The translations under genes were made by a program, and so were the position numbers. Positions 1 to 8,247 of a stretch of DNA of 50,353 nt are shown piece after piece. The stretch is from the NCBI RefSeq assembly GCF_001570485.1, contig NZ_BCTA01000062.1, positions 1 through 50,353 of the forward strand, read 5' to 3'. The notes under the pieces are model-generated. The model did no database searches, had not been told where the DNA came from, and was given only the letters and a program-made list of their open reading frames with translations. The DNA comes from Mycolicibacterium novocastrense. GTDB taxonomy: Bacteria > Actinomycetota > Actinomycetes > Mycobacteriales > Mycobacteriaceae. Position 1 is the stretch's first letter, and every line of letters starts with the position of its first letter.

Positions 1-38
1 AAACTCGCGCACAACAAAGGCAAGAGGTGGAAGCGGCA

Positions 39-72
39 CAACAACACTCCTCAATCAAAACGAGTGCTGTTG
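39..72 (-). terminator. stem-loop downstream of mbtA
   Basis: Read on the minus strand, 72-62 (CAACAGCACTC) can pair with 49-39 (GAGTGTTGTTG). This gives an 11-pair stem with one G-U wobble and a 12-base loop, about 60 bases past the mbtA stop. No T-tract follows, which is common for mycobacterial terminators. I see no gene in the rest of 1-132. Confidence 0.4.
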
Positions 73-132
73 CATCGACCCCCTGAACCGAAGGCCGACG
101 TTTGACGCAGAGCTTCAGTTTCGGCGGTGACT

Positions 133-1815
133 TCAGGACATCAATTGCGTGACGACCTTCTTCTTGTCGACCTTGCCGACGGCGGTCTTGGGCAGCGTGG
201 GCAGCGGCGCCAGCACGTCGGGCCTGCAGTGCGCCGACACGCCCCGCTCGTCGAGGAACTCGTTGAGCTCGGCCAGGGTGATCGGGGCGCCCTTGAAAAC
301 AACAGCGGCGCAGATCTTTTCGCCGACGAACTCATCGGGCAGGGCCACCGCCGCCGCGGCGTAGACCGCCGGGTGGGCGAACAGATGCTCCTCGAGGTCC
401 GACGCCGACACCGTCTCGCCGCCGCGGTGGATGACGTCCTTGATGCGGCCGGTCACCTCGACGTAGCCGGCGCGCGGACCGTCGGCGAAGATGCGTACGC
501 GGTCGCCGCTGCGGTAGAAGCCGTCCGGGGTGAACGAACGGGCGTTGGCCTCCTCGGCGCGGTAGTAGCCGTTGAGCGTGTAGGGGCCGCGTACCAGCAG
601 CTCGCCCTCCTCGCCGGGCGCCACCTCCGCGCCGGACTCGTCGACCACGCGCATCTCGTCGTGCGCCGACATCGGTCTGCCCTGGGTGTTGACCACGACG
701 TCGACGGGATCGCCGGGCCGGGTGAAGTTCAGCATGCCCTCGGCCATCCCGAAGATCTGCTGCAGCCCCGGCGTGAGGCCCGACAGGATGTACTCGGCCT
801 CCTGCGGTGTCATCCGGGAACCGCCGACCTGGACGAGCCGCAGCCCCGTCGGCAGCACCGGCTCCCACTCGCAGGCCTGGGTCCATACCTTGGCCAGCGC
901 GTTGACCAGCGCGGTGACCGTGACATTGTGCCGGTCGATCAGCGCGAACGCGGCCTCCGGGCTCGCGTCGGTGGTGAAGACCGACGTCGCGCCGACGGTC
1001 ATCGACCCGAGCAGGCCCGGGCACGCCAGCGGGAAATTGTGTCCGGCGGGCAACACCACGAGATAGACGTCGTCGCCGGTGAGGTGGCACTCCTGGGCGC
1101 TCGCCCTCGCGGTGTAGAGGTAGTCGTTGTGGGTCCGGGCGATGAGCTTCGGCAGACCCGTGGTGCCCCCCGACACCAGAAGGAGGGCAGGCGCATCGGG
1201 ATCGAACGGTGCCCGCTCGGACAGTGGACCATCGAAATCGGCCAGCGCGGACCAGGATTGGAAGCGTCCCGGGTCTCCGTGGACGAACACGTGCTGCAGC
1301 GCCGGATTGTTGCTGACGAGTTCGTCGGCGAGTTCGCGGTACTCGAAGCCGCCGACCGAATCGGGCACGATCAGGCCCACCGCGCCGCTGACCGCGGCGA
1401 AATGGTTCAGCTCCGCCGACCTGTGCCCCGGCAGGCACATCACGGGGACGACGCCCGCCCGCAGCACACCGAACAGGGCCACGGCGAATTCGCAGGTGTT
1501 CGGGAGCTGTAGAAGCATGCGGTCCCCGGGAGCGATGCCGCGATCGGCCAGCGCCGCCGCGATCCGCTCGGCGCGGGCATCGAGTTCGGCGAACGTGTAG
1601 CTGACCTGGTTGTCGATCACCGCAGTCCGATCGGGCCACGCCGCGACCGCATCGGTCAGGATCGACTCGAGTGGTTCGTCGGTCCAGTAACCCGCGCGGC
1701 GGTACTCGTCGGCGCGGTCTGCGGGGAAGGGTACGAAACCCGTTCCGAGGTCGCCGAGCCCGCCGCCCCCAAGGGGCTGATCTTGTTGTGGGCGCTGCTC
1801 GAAACCGGTGCTCAT
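133..1815 (-). CDS. mbtA: MbtA, salicyl-AMP ligase of mycobactin synthesis
   Basis: Activates salicylate with ATP and transfers it to the aryl carrier domain of MbtB, the first step of mycobactin assembly in the cytoplasm. The 560-residue product is a stand-alone ANL-family adenylating enzyme. The phosphate-binding loop SGGTTGLPK (about residues 215-223) is the form found in DhbE/EntE/MbtA aryl-acid ligases, and the C-terminal PKTAVGKVDKK carries the usual catalytic lysine region. I chose the ATG at 1815 (MSTGFEQ) because the longer open frame runs into mbtB and across the promoter. An AAGGGG ribosome site lies about 11 bases upstream. It is transcribed divergently from mbtB over an IdeR-like box, so iron repression of both is expected. 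Length and motifs match M. tuberculosis MbtA. Confidence 0.96.
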   Translation of the reverse strand: MSTGFEQRPQQDQPLGGGGLGDLGTGFVPFPADRADEYRRAGYWTDEPLESILTDAVAAWPDRTAVIDNQVSYTFAELDARAERIAAALADRGIAPGDRMLLQLPNTCEFAVALFGVLRAGVVPVMCLPGHRSAELNHFAAVSGAVGLIVPDSVGGFEYRELADELVSNNPALQHVFVHGDPGRFQSWSALADFDGPLSERAPFDPDAPALLLVSGGTTGLPKLIARTHNDYLYTARASAQECHLTGDDVYLVVLPAGHNFPLACPGLLGSMTVGATSVFTTDASPEAAFALIDRHNVTVTALVNALAKVWTQACEWEPVLPTGLRLVQVGGSRMTPQEAEYILSGLTPGLQQIFGMAEGMLNFTRPGDPVDVVVNTQGRPMSAHDEMRVVDESGAEVAPGEEGELLVRGPYTLNGYYRAEEANARSFTPDGFYRSGDRVRIFADGPRAGYVEVTGRIKDVIHRGGETVSASDLEEHLFAHPAVYAAAAVALPDEFVGEKICAAVVFKGAPITLAELNEFLDERGVSAHCRPDVLAPLPTLPKTAVGKVDKKKVVTQLMS

Positions 1816-1856
1816 AAAGGATGCGACCCCTTGGGGTAGGTGTGTTCGGTGCGTCG

Positions 1857-1866
1857 AATATAAGGT
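1857..1866. promoter_or_regulatory. divergent -10 elements of mbtA and mbtB
   Basis: On the plus strand TAAGGT (1861-1866) fits a TANNNT -10 element for mbtB. On the minus strand TATATT (1862-1857) fits one for mbtA. The two overlap, so the promoters are back to back in the 102-base gap. This is inference from motif and position. Confidence 0.4.
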
Positions 1867-1883
1867 AGCGTGCCCCGCGTTAG

Positions 1884-1902
1884 TTAGGGCAGCCTGTACT
1901 AA
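1884..1902. promoter_or_regulatory. IdeR (iron-dependent repressor) box, mbtA/mbtB
   Basis: The 19-mer TTAGGGCAGCCTGTACTAA matches 14 of 19 positions of the IdeR consensus TTAGGTTAGSCTAACCTAA. It sits between the divergent -10 elements and the mbtB ribosome site. IdeR with Fe(II) represses siderophore genes in mycobacteria, so this box probably controls both genes. Confidence 0.75.
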
Positions 1903-1917
1903 TCCGGAGGACGCGTC

Positions 1918-4900
1918 GTGGGTGTGGGTGAGACTGGTTCGCTGACCGGGCGAGGGACCGAGCGAACGACCGATCGCACCGTCTGCGAGGAGGTCGCCGA
2001 GCTCCTCGGGGTGAGTCCGGACGAGGTCGACCCGAACGCCGACCTGATCGCCTCCGGACTCGACTCGATCCGCATGATGTCGCTGTCGGGCCGGTGGCGC
2101 AAGCAGGGCATGGACATCAACTTCGCCGCCCTCGCGGAGAACCCCACCGTGGCGGCGTGGTCGGCGCTGGTCGCCGAGCGGTCCGGTGGCGGCGAAGCCG
2201 AGCCGGCGGCGCACACCGCGCCGGCCGGCGACGAGAACGAACCCTTCCCGTTGGCGCCGATGCAGCACGCGATGTGGTTGGGCCGCAACGACGATCAGCA
2301 ACTCGGCGGGGTGGCCGCGCACCTGTACGTCGAGTTCGACGGCGCCGGCGTCGACCCCGAGCGCCTGCAGGATGCGGCGACGAAACTCGTTGCGCGCCAT
2401 CCGATGTTGCGCGTGGAGATCCTTCCCGACGGCACCCAGCGGATCGGTGACCGGGGTCTACCGGTGACGGTCCACGATCTGCGCGACCTGGACGCCGCGG
2501 AGGCCGAGCAGCGCCTCGAAACCATCCGGCACGAGAAGTCGCATCAGATCCTCGACGGCGACGTGCTCGAGTTGAGCCTGTCGCTGCGTCCCGACGGTCG
2601 TACCCGGCTGCACGTCGACATGGACATGAACGCCGCCGACGCGGTGAGCTACCGCAAGTTCATGGCCGACCTCGCGGTGTTCTACCGCGGCGGCGACCTT
2701 CCCGACCTGGGATACACCTATCGGGAGTACCGCGCCGCCCTGGCCGCGTCCGATCCGGGGCCCTCCGACGAGGATGTGCGGTGGTGGGCCGAGCGCATCC
2801 CCGAACTTCCCGAATCGCCCGCGCTGCCGCTGATTCCGCCCGCCGAACAGGACGACCCCCGGCGCAGCGTCCGGCTGTGGCACATCTTCGACGTCCCGAC
2901 GCGCGACGCGTTGTTCGCCGCCGCGCACCGCCGTGGCATCACGCCGGCGATGGCCGTCGCGGCGTCGTATTCCCATGCGCTGGCACGCTGGTCGAGCGGT
3001 TCGCGGTTCCTGCTGAACCTGCCGATGTTCGGCCGTGAGCCGTTCCATCCCGATGTCGAGAAACTCGTGGGCTGCTTCACGTCGTCGTTGATGCTCGACA
3101 TCGACCTCACCGAAGCCCGCACGCCCGCGCAGCGGGCGCGCGCCGTGCAGGAGACGCTGCACCACACCGCACGGCATTCGCGATACTCGGGCCTGTCGGT
3201 GCTGCGCGACCTCGGGCGCCACCGCGGCAACCAGGTGCTGGCGCCGATCGTCTACACCAGCGCGCTGGGACTGGGCGACCTGTTCGCCGGCGAAGTCACC
3301 GACCAGTTCGGGGCTCCGGTGTGGACGATCTCGCAGGGCCCGCAGGTGCTCATCGACGCGCAGGCGACCCCGCTCGCCGACGGTCTGATGATCAACTGGG
3401 ATGTGCGCGTCGACGCGTTCCGGCCCGGTGTCGCCGACGCGATGTTCGCCTACCACCTCACCGAGCTGACCCGGCTCGCGACCGACGACGCCGCGTGGGA
3501 CGCTCCCGATCCGCCCGCGGTGCCCGAGACGCAGCGAGCCGTGCGGCGGGCGGTCAACAGCACGACGGCGCCGCCGAGCGGCGAGGCGATCCACGACGGG
3601 TTCTTCACCCAAGCGCTCGCGGACCCCGACGCGCCGGCGGTGTTCAGCCGCGACGGCGACCTGACCTACGCCGAACTTCGCGACAGGACCCTGGGGGTGT
3701 CGGGGACGTTGCGCGACAACGGCGTTCGCCCCGGCGACCTCGTCGCGCTGATCGGCCCCAAGTGCGCCGAACAGATCCCCGCCGTGCTCGGCATCCTCGC
3801 GGCGGGTGCCGCCTACCTTCCGATCGGCGCGGACCAGCCCGCCGAGCGCACCGCGCGGATTCTCGAGTCGAGTGCGGTGGCCGCGGTCCTCGTGTGCGGT
3901 GGCGCCGGGGCGAACCACACGGGGACGAACCACACCGGCGTGCCGGTCATCACCGTCGCCGACGCGATCACCCGCGACACCTCCGACGTGCAGCCCGCCC
4001 GGACGGACCCGAATTCGCTTGCCTACGTGCTGTTCACCTCGGGTTCGACCGGTGAACCCAAGGGGGTGGAGCTCACCCACGACGCGGTGATGAACACCAT
4101 CGAGTTCGTCTCCGACCGTTTCGGCCTGCACCGGGGTGATCGCAGCCTGGCGCTGGCCTCGCTGGAAGCCGACATGTCGGTGCTCGAGATCTTCGCGCTG
4201 CTGCGCGCGGGCGGCGCGGTCGTGGTGGTCGACGAGGATCAGCGCCGCGATCCGGACACCTGGGCGCGGTTGATCCAGCAGCACGGCGTGACGTTCCTGA
4301 ACTGGATGCCCGGATGGCTCGACATGCTGCTTGAGGTCGGTGGCGACCGGCTGAGCAGCCTGCGGGTGGTCCTGCTCGGTGGCGACTGGGTGCGCCCGGA
4401 ACTGATTCGGGCCCTGCGCAACTCGGCCCCGGACGTCCGCGCCGCCGGTTTGGGCGGCGCGACCGAAACCGCTGTGCACGGAACGATCTGTGAGGTCGGT
4501 GATCCGCCCGCGCACTGGACATCGGTGCCTTACGGCACGCCCTTCCCGAACAACGCCTGCCGCGTGGTGGCCGCCGACGGGTCGGACTGCCCCGACTGGG
4601 TCCCCGGCGAACTGTGGTTCACCGGCCGCGGCATCGCCCGCGGTTACCGCGGGCGACCCGACCTGACCGCCGAGAAGTTCGTTGAGCACGACGGCCGAAC
4701 CTGGTACCGCACCGGCGATCTCGTTCGCTACCTTCCCGACGGGACACTGGAGTTCGTCGGCCGTGTCGACCACCGGGTCAAGATCAGCGGATACCGCATC
4801 GAACTCGGCGAGGTCGAGGCCGCCCTCAAGCGGGTCGCCGGAATCGACGCCGCGGTGGCAGCCGTCATTCCCGGTGAGCGCGACGTGCTGGCGGCTCTGG

Positions 4901-5433
4901 TGCGCACCGACGATCCCGCGGTCGATGCGCGGGCGGTCACCGCGGCCATGACCGATCTCGTTCCCGCCCACATGATTCCGAAGATCATCGCGGTCGCCGA
5001 CCGTGTCCCGTTCACCGTCAACGGCAAGATCGACCGCAAGGCCGTGGCGCGCCTGCTGGCCGACGTGGAACCGCCCGCCGCACAGGAGTATCGGGCGCCG
5101 GCCACCCCATTGGAGTCCGCGCTGGTGGCGATCGTCGAAGACGTGCTCGACGTCGACGACGACGTCCGCGTGGGTGTCGACGACGACTTCTTCTCCCTCG
5201 GTGGGGATTCCGTGCTGGCCACCCAGGTGATCGCGCGGGTGCGCGACTGGCTGGACACCCCGACGGTGTTGGTCACCGACATGTTCGCCGCCCGGTGCGT
5301 CGCCAGGCTCGCCGAGCGACTCCTCGGTCGCGAACCCGACGGCGAGCGCCTCAACGCCGTCGCCGAGGTCTACCTGGAGGTCGCGCAGATGGACAGCGCC
5401 GCGGTGCTGTCCGAGCTCGGTTCGTCAGCCTAG
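1918..5433 (+). CDS. mbtB: MbtB, phenyloxazoline synthase (NRPS) lacking a thioesterase domain
   Basis: Accepts salicylate from MbtA, activates Ser/Thr, and condenses and cyclises them to the hydroxyphenyl-oxazoline cap. The 1171 residues read in order: aryl carrier (LIASGLDS, phosphopantetheine Ser50); heterocyclisation domain with DxxxxDxxS at D236-D241-S244 in place of HHxxxDG; adenylation domain (TSGSTGEPKG near 706); carrier domain (LGGDS, Ser1098). It stops about 70 residues after that serine. M. tuberculosis MbtB is about 240 residues longer and carries a thioesterase; here a separate thioesterase lies at 10232. The GTG start at 1918 is set by GGAGG at 1906-1910. The gene converges on the oxidoreductase gene with a 4-base gap. 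Confidence 0.96.
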   Translation: MGVGETGSLTGRGTERTTDRTVCEEVAELLGVSPDEVDPNADLIASGLDSIRMMSLSGRWRKQGMDINFAALAENPTVAAWSALVAERSGGGEAEPAAHTAPAGDENEPFPLAPMQHAMWLGRNDDQQLGGVAAHLYVEFDGAGVDPERLQDAATKLVARHPMLRVEILPDGTQRIGDRGLPVTVHDLRDLDAAEAEQRLETIRHEKSHQILDGDVLELSLSLRPDGRTRLHVDMDMNAADAVSYRKFMADLAVFYRGGDLPDLGYTYREYRAALAASDPGPSDEDVRWWAERIPELPESPALPLIPPAEQDDPRRSVRLWHIFDVPTRDALFAAAHRRGITPAMAVAASYSHALARWSSGSRFLLNLPMFGREPFHPDVEKLVGCFTSSLMLDIDLTEARTPAQRARAVQETLHHTARHSRYSGLSVLRDLGRHRGNQVLAPIVYTSALGLGDLFAGEVTDQFGAPVWTISQGPQVLIDAQATPLADGLMINWDVRVDAFRPGVADAMFAYHLTELTRLATDDAAWDAPDPPAVPETQRAVRRAVNSTTAPPSGEAIHDGFFTQALADPDAPAVFSRDGDLTYAELRDRTLGVSGTLRDNGVRPGDLVALIGPKCAEQIPAVLGILAAGAAYLPIGADQPAERTARILESSAVAAVLVCGGAGANHTGTNHTGVPVITVADAITRDTSDVQPARTDPNSLAYVLFTSGSTGEPKGVELTHDAVMNTIEFVSDRFGLHRGDRSLALASLEADMSVLEIFALLRAGGAVVVVDEDQRRDPDTWARLIQQHGVTFLNWMPGWLDMLLEVGGDRLSSLRVVLLGGDWVRPELIRALRNSAPDVRAAGLGGATETAVHGTICEVGDPPAHWTSVPYGTPFPNNACRVVAADGSDCPDWVPGELWFTGRGIARGYRGRPDLTAEKFVEHDGRTWYRTGDLVRYLPDGTLEFVGRVDHRVKISGYRIELGEVEAALKRVAGIDAAVAAVIPGERDVLAALVRTDDPAVDARAVTAAMTDLVPAHMIPKIIAVADRVPFTVNGKIDRKAVARLLADVEPPAAQEYRAPATPLESALVAIVEDVLDVDDDVRVGVDDDFFSLGGDSVLATQVIARVRDWLDTPTVLVTDMFAARCVARLAERLLGREPDGERLNAVAEVYLEVAQMDSAAVLSELGSSA

Positions 5434-5437
5434 GGCC

Positions 5438-6298
5438 TCATCGGAGAGCGCGAGACAACCGACGCCACTGATCGCGCGGGAACTCCCGCGGGTCGGCGGT
5501 CAGCACCTGCACGCACACGTGGTCGGCACCGGCATCGAGGTGCTGCTGGACCCGGCTCAGCACGGTCTGTTCGTCGCCCCAGGCGATGATCGCGTCGAAC
5601 AACCGGTCGCTGACCGTCTCCACCTCCTCCTCGGTGAACCCCGTCCGCAACAGGTTGTTGCGATAGTTGGGCAGCGCCAGATACGAACGCAGCCAATCGG
5701 TTCCGACCGAACGCGCCTCGTCGCGGTCGGTGGTGAGCAGGACGGTCTGCTCGGGCAGCAGCAGAGGGCCCTCGCCCAGCTGCTCGCGGGCGTAGCGCGT
5801 GTGGTCGGGGGTGACGAGGTAGGGGTGCGCTCCGCCCGCGCGGGTCGCGGCCAGTTCGAGCATCTTGGGGCCCAGGGCCGCGAGCACCCGGTTGGCGACC
5901 GGAACCGGTTGCGGGGTCGCATCGATCGCGTCCAGGTACTTGCGGGTCGCGGCCAGCGGCTTGCGGTAGAGCCCCGGCTCCTTCGAATCGATCAGCGGCG
6001 CATGGCTCACTCCGATCCCCAGCAGGAAGCGCTCGCCGTGGCTCTCGGTCAGTGCCGCGTAGCGGGCGGCCACTTCGGCGGGCTCGTGCATCCAGAGGTT
6101 GAGGATCCCCGTGGCGATCACCACCTGCCTGGTCGCCGAGAGCAGGTGTTCGACCGAATCGAGAACCGGCCCGCCGACGTCGGGGATCCACAGGGCGGTG
6201 AACCCGAGGTCCTCCAACTCCGCGGCGGCCTCGGCCGCTTCACCCTGATCGCCGTAGCGCAACTGCGAACTCCAGATACCGACCCCTGCCAGATCCAT
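5438..6298 (-). CDS. LLM-class F420-dependent oxidoreductase (TIGR03620-like)
   Basis: A 286-residue luciferase-like (TIM-barrel) oxidoreductase. The N-terminus (GVGIWSSQLRYGD), the GILNLWMHEPAEVAARY stretch near residues 65-80 and GERFLLGIGVSHAPLI resemble the mycobacterial LLM subfamily that uses cofactor F420. The substrate is unknown. ATG 6298 is preferred over the upstream ATG at 6343 because AAGGGA lies about 7 bases before it. It lies in the mbt locus between mbtB and the ABC exporter genes and is divergent from the latter, so the IdeR-like box at 6378 lies 80 bases from its start and may control it. A role in siderophore tailoring or in iron-linked redox is inference from position only; the family is large in mycobacteria and many members are unrelated to their neighbours. 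Confidence 0.85.
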   Translation of the reverse strand: MDLAGVGIWSSQLRYGDQGEAAEAAAELEDLGFTALWIPDVGGPVLDSVEHLLSATRQVVIATGILNLWMHEPAEVAARYAALTESHGERFLLGIGVSHAPLIDSKEPGLYRKPLAATRKYLDAIDATPQPVPVANRVLAALGPKMLELAATRAGGAHPYLVTPDHTRYAREQLGEGPLLLPEQTVLLTTDRDEARSVGTDWLRSYLALPNYRNNLLRTGFTEEEVETVSDRLFDAIIAWGDEQTVLSRVQQHLDAGADHVCVQVLTADPREFPRDQWRRLSRALR

Positions 6299-6377
6299 GA
6301 ACGGTCCCTTCGAAAGGTGCGAGCTCGTAACAGACGTCCTCACGTTACGTAGCGACCGCCGACTCGTATGCGCCCGG

Positions 6378-6396
6378 TAGGGTTAGGCGACCCTTA
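6378..6396. promoter_or_regulatory. IdeR box and -10 of the ABC exporter operon
   Basis: The 19-mer TAGGGTTAGGCGACCCTTA matches 16 of 19 positions of the IdeR consensus if A/T is allowed at positions 2 and 18. Its first six bases, TAGGGT, also read as a TANNNT -10 element, so bound repressor would block RNA polymerase. The ABC gene starts 24 bases downstream and the divergent oxidoreductase 80 bases away. Confidence 0.75.
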
Positions 6397-6420
6397 CCCA
6401 CCGCTAGACCTGGAGGGTGC

Positions 6421-8247
6421 ATGACCGCTGTGCAACCCGCGCCCGCCATCGAGACGGGTCCCCCCGAAACCGCGGCCGACGCGGCCAAGCGGGCAGCCAC
6501 CTACGACAAGCTCGCGCTGCAGCAGCTGCTCGCCCCCACCCGCGCCCGCTCGTCGCGGGCGCAGCGCTACCAGCTGCTGGCCTCGGCGGCGACGATCGTG
6601 CCGTTCATCGGCATCGTGGAGATCGGCCGTGAACTGCTCGCCGGCGGACCGCCGGACACCGCCAGGCTCTGGACCGTCGTCGCCATCGTGATCGGCGCGC
6701 TGCTGGTGCGCACGCTGGCCGGCGGTGCCGCGCTCACGATCACCCATTTCGCCGACGTGGATCTGCAGCGGTCGTTGCGGCTGCGCATCGTCGACAAGCT
6801 GGGCCGGTTGCCGCTGGGCTGGTTCGGCGGCAAGTCGTCGGGGGAGGTGAACAAGGCCGTCCAGAACGACGTCGGCGAACTGCATTTCCTGGTCGCCCAT
6901 TCGGCCGTGGAGAACACCGGTGCGTTGGCCACCCCGCTGTTCGGCCTGATCTATTGCTTCTACCTCGACTGGCGGCTGGGCCTGCTGGCGATGGCCACCG
7001 TGCCGTTCTACATCGGCATCTACCTCGCGCTGGGGCGCGACTCCCGAACGCAGATGGAACGGCTCGACCGGGGGGTCGAACGGATCAGCGCCACCATCGT
7101 GGAGTTCATCGCCGGAGTGTCGGTGGTCAAGACGTTCGGCCAGGCCGGCAAGGCGCACAAGCGCTTCGCCGATGCCGCCGACGAATTCAACGAGAGCTTC
7201 GCCGGGTGGATCGGACCGCTGGTCCGGGTCAAGGCGGTGTCGTCGGTGTTCATCGACACCCCGGTGCTGCTGCTGGCCAACCTGGCCGGCGGATACTGGT
7301 TCGTCCGCAGCGGCTGGGTCACCCCGATCGAGGTGCTGGGCTCGACGCTGGTCGCGGTGACCATCCCGGCGGCCGTCCTGACCGTCGGCTACTCCACCCA
7401 CATCAAGCGCCAGGCCGCGGCCGCCGCCGGGCGCCTGCAGCGCCTCCTGGACACACCCGTCCTGCCCGTCGCGCGCGAACCCGCGGTGCCGCAGGACAAT
7501 TCGATCCGATTCGAGGACGTCCGGTTCTCCTACGACGGCGAGAACACCGTGCTGCACGACGTCTCGCTCACACTTCCTGCGGGGACCATCACCGCGCTCG
7601 TCGGGCCGTCGGGCAGCGGCAAATCGACGCTGGCCACCCTCGTGCCGCGCTTCCATGACGTCACCGCGGGCGCGGTGCGCGTCGGCGGTGTCGACGTCCG
7701 CGACATTGCCCCCGCCGTGCTGTACCGGCACGTCGGGTTCGTGCTGCAGGACGTGCAACTGCTCGGCATCAGCGTCGCCGACAACATCCGCCTCGGCCGC
7801 GCCGACGCCACCGATGACGACGTCGTCGCCGCGGCCAAGGCCGCCCGTATCCACGACCGGATCCTGCAGCTGCCAAGGGGATACGACTCCGTCATCGATG
7901 AGGACGCCCACTTCTCCGGCGGCGAGGCTCAGCGCGTCAGCATCGCGCGCGCGGTACTGGCCGACACCCCGATCCTGGTGCTCGACGAGGCGACCGCGTT
8001 CGCCGACCCCGATTCGGAGGCCCAGATCCAGGAGGCGTTGTCGCGGCTCATCGCCGGGCGCACCGTGCTGGTCATCGCGCACCGGCTGGGCTCGATCGTC
8101 TCGGCCGACAACGTGGTCGTGCTGGATCAGGGGCGCGTCGTCGAACAGGGCAGGCATGACGAACTGATCGCCGCGGGCGGGCAGTACGCGCGCATGTGGC
8201 AGTCCTACACGGCAGGCCACGCACGGGAATGGGAGGTGGCCCGATGA
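6421..8247 (+). CDS. ABC exporter half-transporter, TMD-NBD, first of pair
   Basis: A 608-residue type IV ABC exporter half. An N-terminal membrane domain (about 45-340, several hydrophobic spans) is followed by a nucleotide-binding domain: Walker A GPSGSGKST near 395, signature FSGGEAQR near 498 (F replaces the usual L), Walker B ILVLDEAT near 517 and H-loop IAHRL near 551. The start has a good ribosome site (GGAGG 6412-6416) and the stop overlaps the next start (ATGA), so the two halves are translationally coupled and probably form a heterodimer. Fold and pairing resemble IrtAB/YbtPQ, which import iron-siderophores despite the exporter fold. It lacks the about 270-residue FAD-binding siderophore-interaction domain that starts IrtA. 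Direction and cargo cannot be told from the sequence; iron control and locus point to mycobactin or carboxymycobactin. Confidence 0.9.
   Translation: MTAVQPAPAIETGPPETAADAAKRAATYDKLALQQLLAPTRARSSRAQRYQLLASAATIVPFIGIVEIGRELLAGGPPDTARLWTVVAIVIGALLVRTLAGGAALTITHFADVDLQRSLRLRIVDKLGRLPLGWFGGKSSGEVNKAVQNDVGELHFLVAHSAVENTGALATPLFGLIYCFYLDWRLGLLAMATVPFYIGIYLALGRDSRTQMERLDRGVERISATIVEFIAGVSVVKTFGQAGKAHKRFADAADEFNESFAGWIGPLVRVKAVSSVFIDTPVLLLANLAGGYWFVRSGWVTPIEVLGSTLVAVTIPAAVLTVGYSTHIKRQAAAAAGRLQRLLDTPVLPVAREPAVPQDNSIRFEDVRFSYDGENTVLHDVSLTLPAGTITALVGPSGSGKSTLATLVPRFHDVTAGAVRVGGVDVRDIAPAVLYRHVGFVLQDVQLLGISVADNIRLGRADATDDDVVAAAKAARIHDRILQLPRGYDSVIDEDAHFSGGEAQRVSIARAVLADTPILVLDEATAFADPDSEAQIQEALSRLIAGRTVLVIAHRLGSIVSADNVVVLDQGRVVEQGRHDELIAAGGQYARMWQSYTAGHAREWEVAR

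Noticed and set aside
1826..1837. ACCCC-TT-GGGGT inverted repeat over the mbtA ribosome site as a riboswitch
   Set aside because: The two-base spacer is too short for a stable RNA hairpin, and no conserved aptamer is visible.
2458..4971. 837-residue open frame on the minus strand inside mbtB
   Set aside because: Arg/Gly/His-rich translation typical of a high-GC antisense shadow; mbtB has complete NRPS motifs on the other strand.
6394..8220. 608-residue minus-strand frame opposite the first ABC gene
   Set aside because: Complement of a full ABC transporter; no ribosome site and no recognisable domain.
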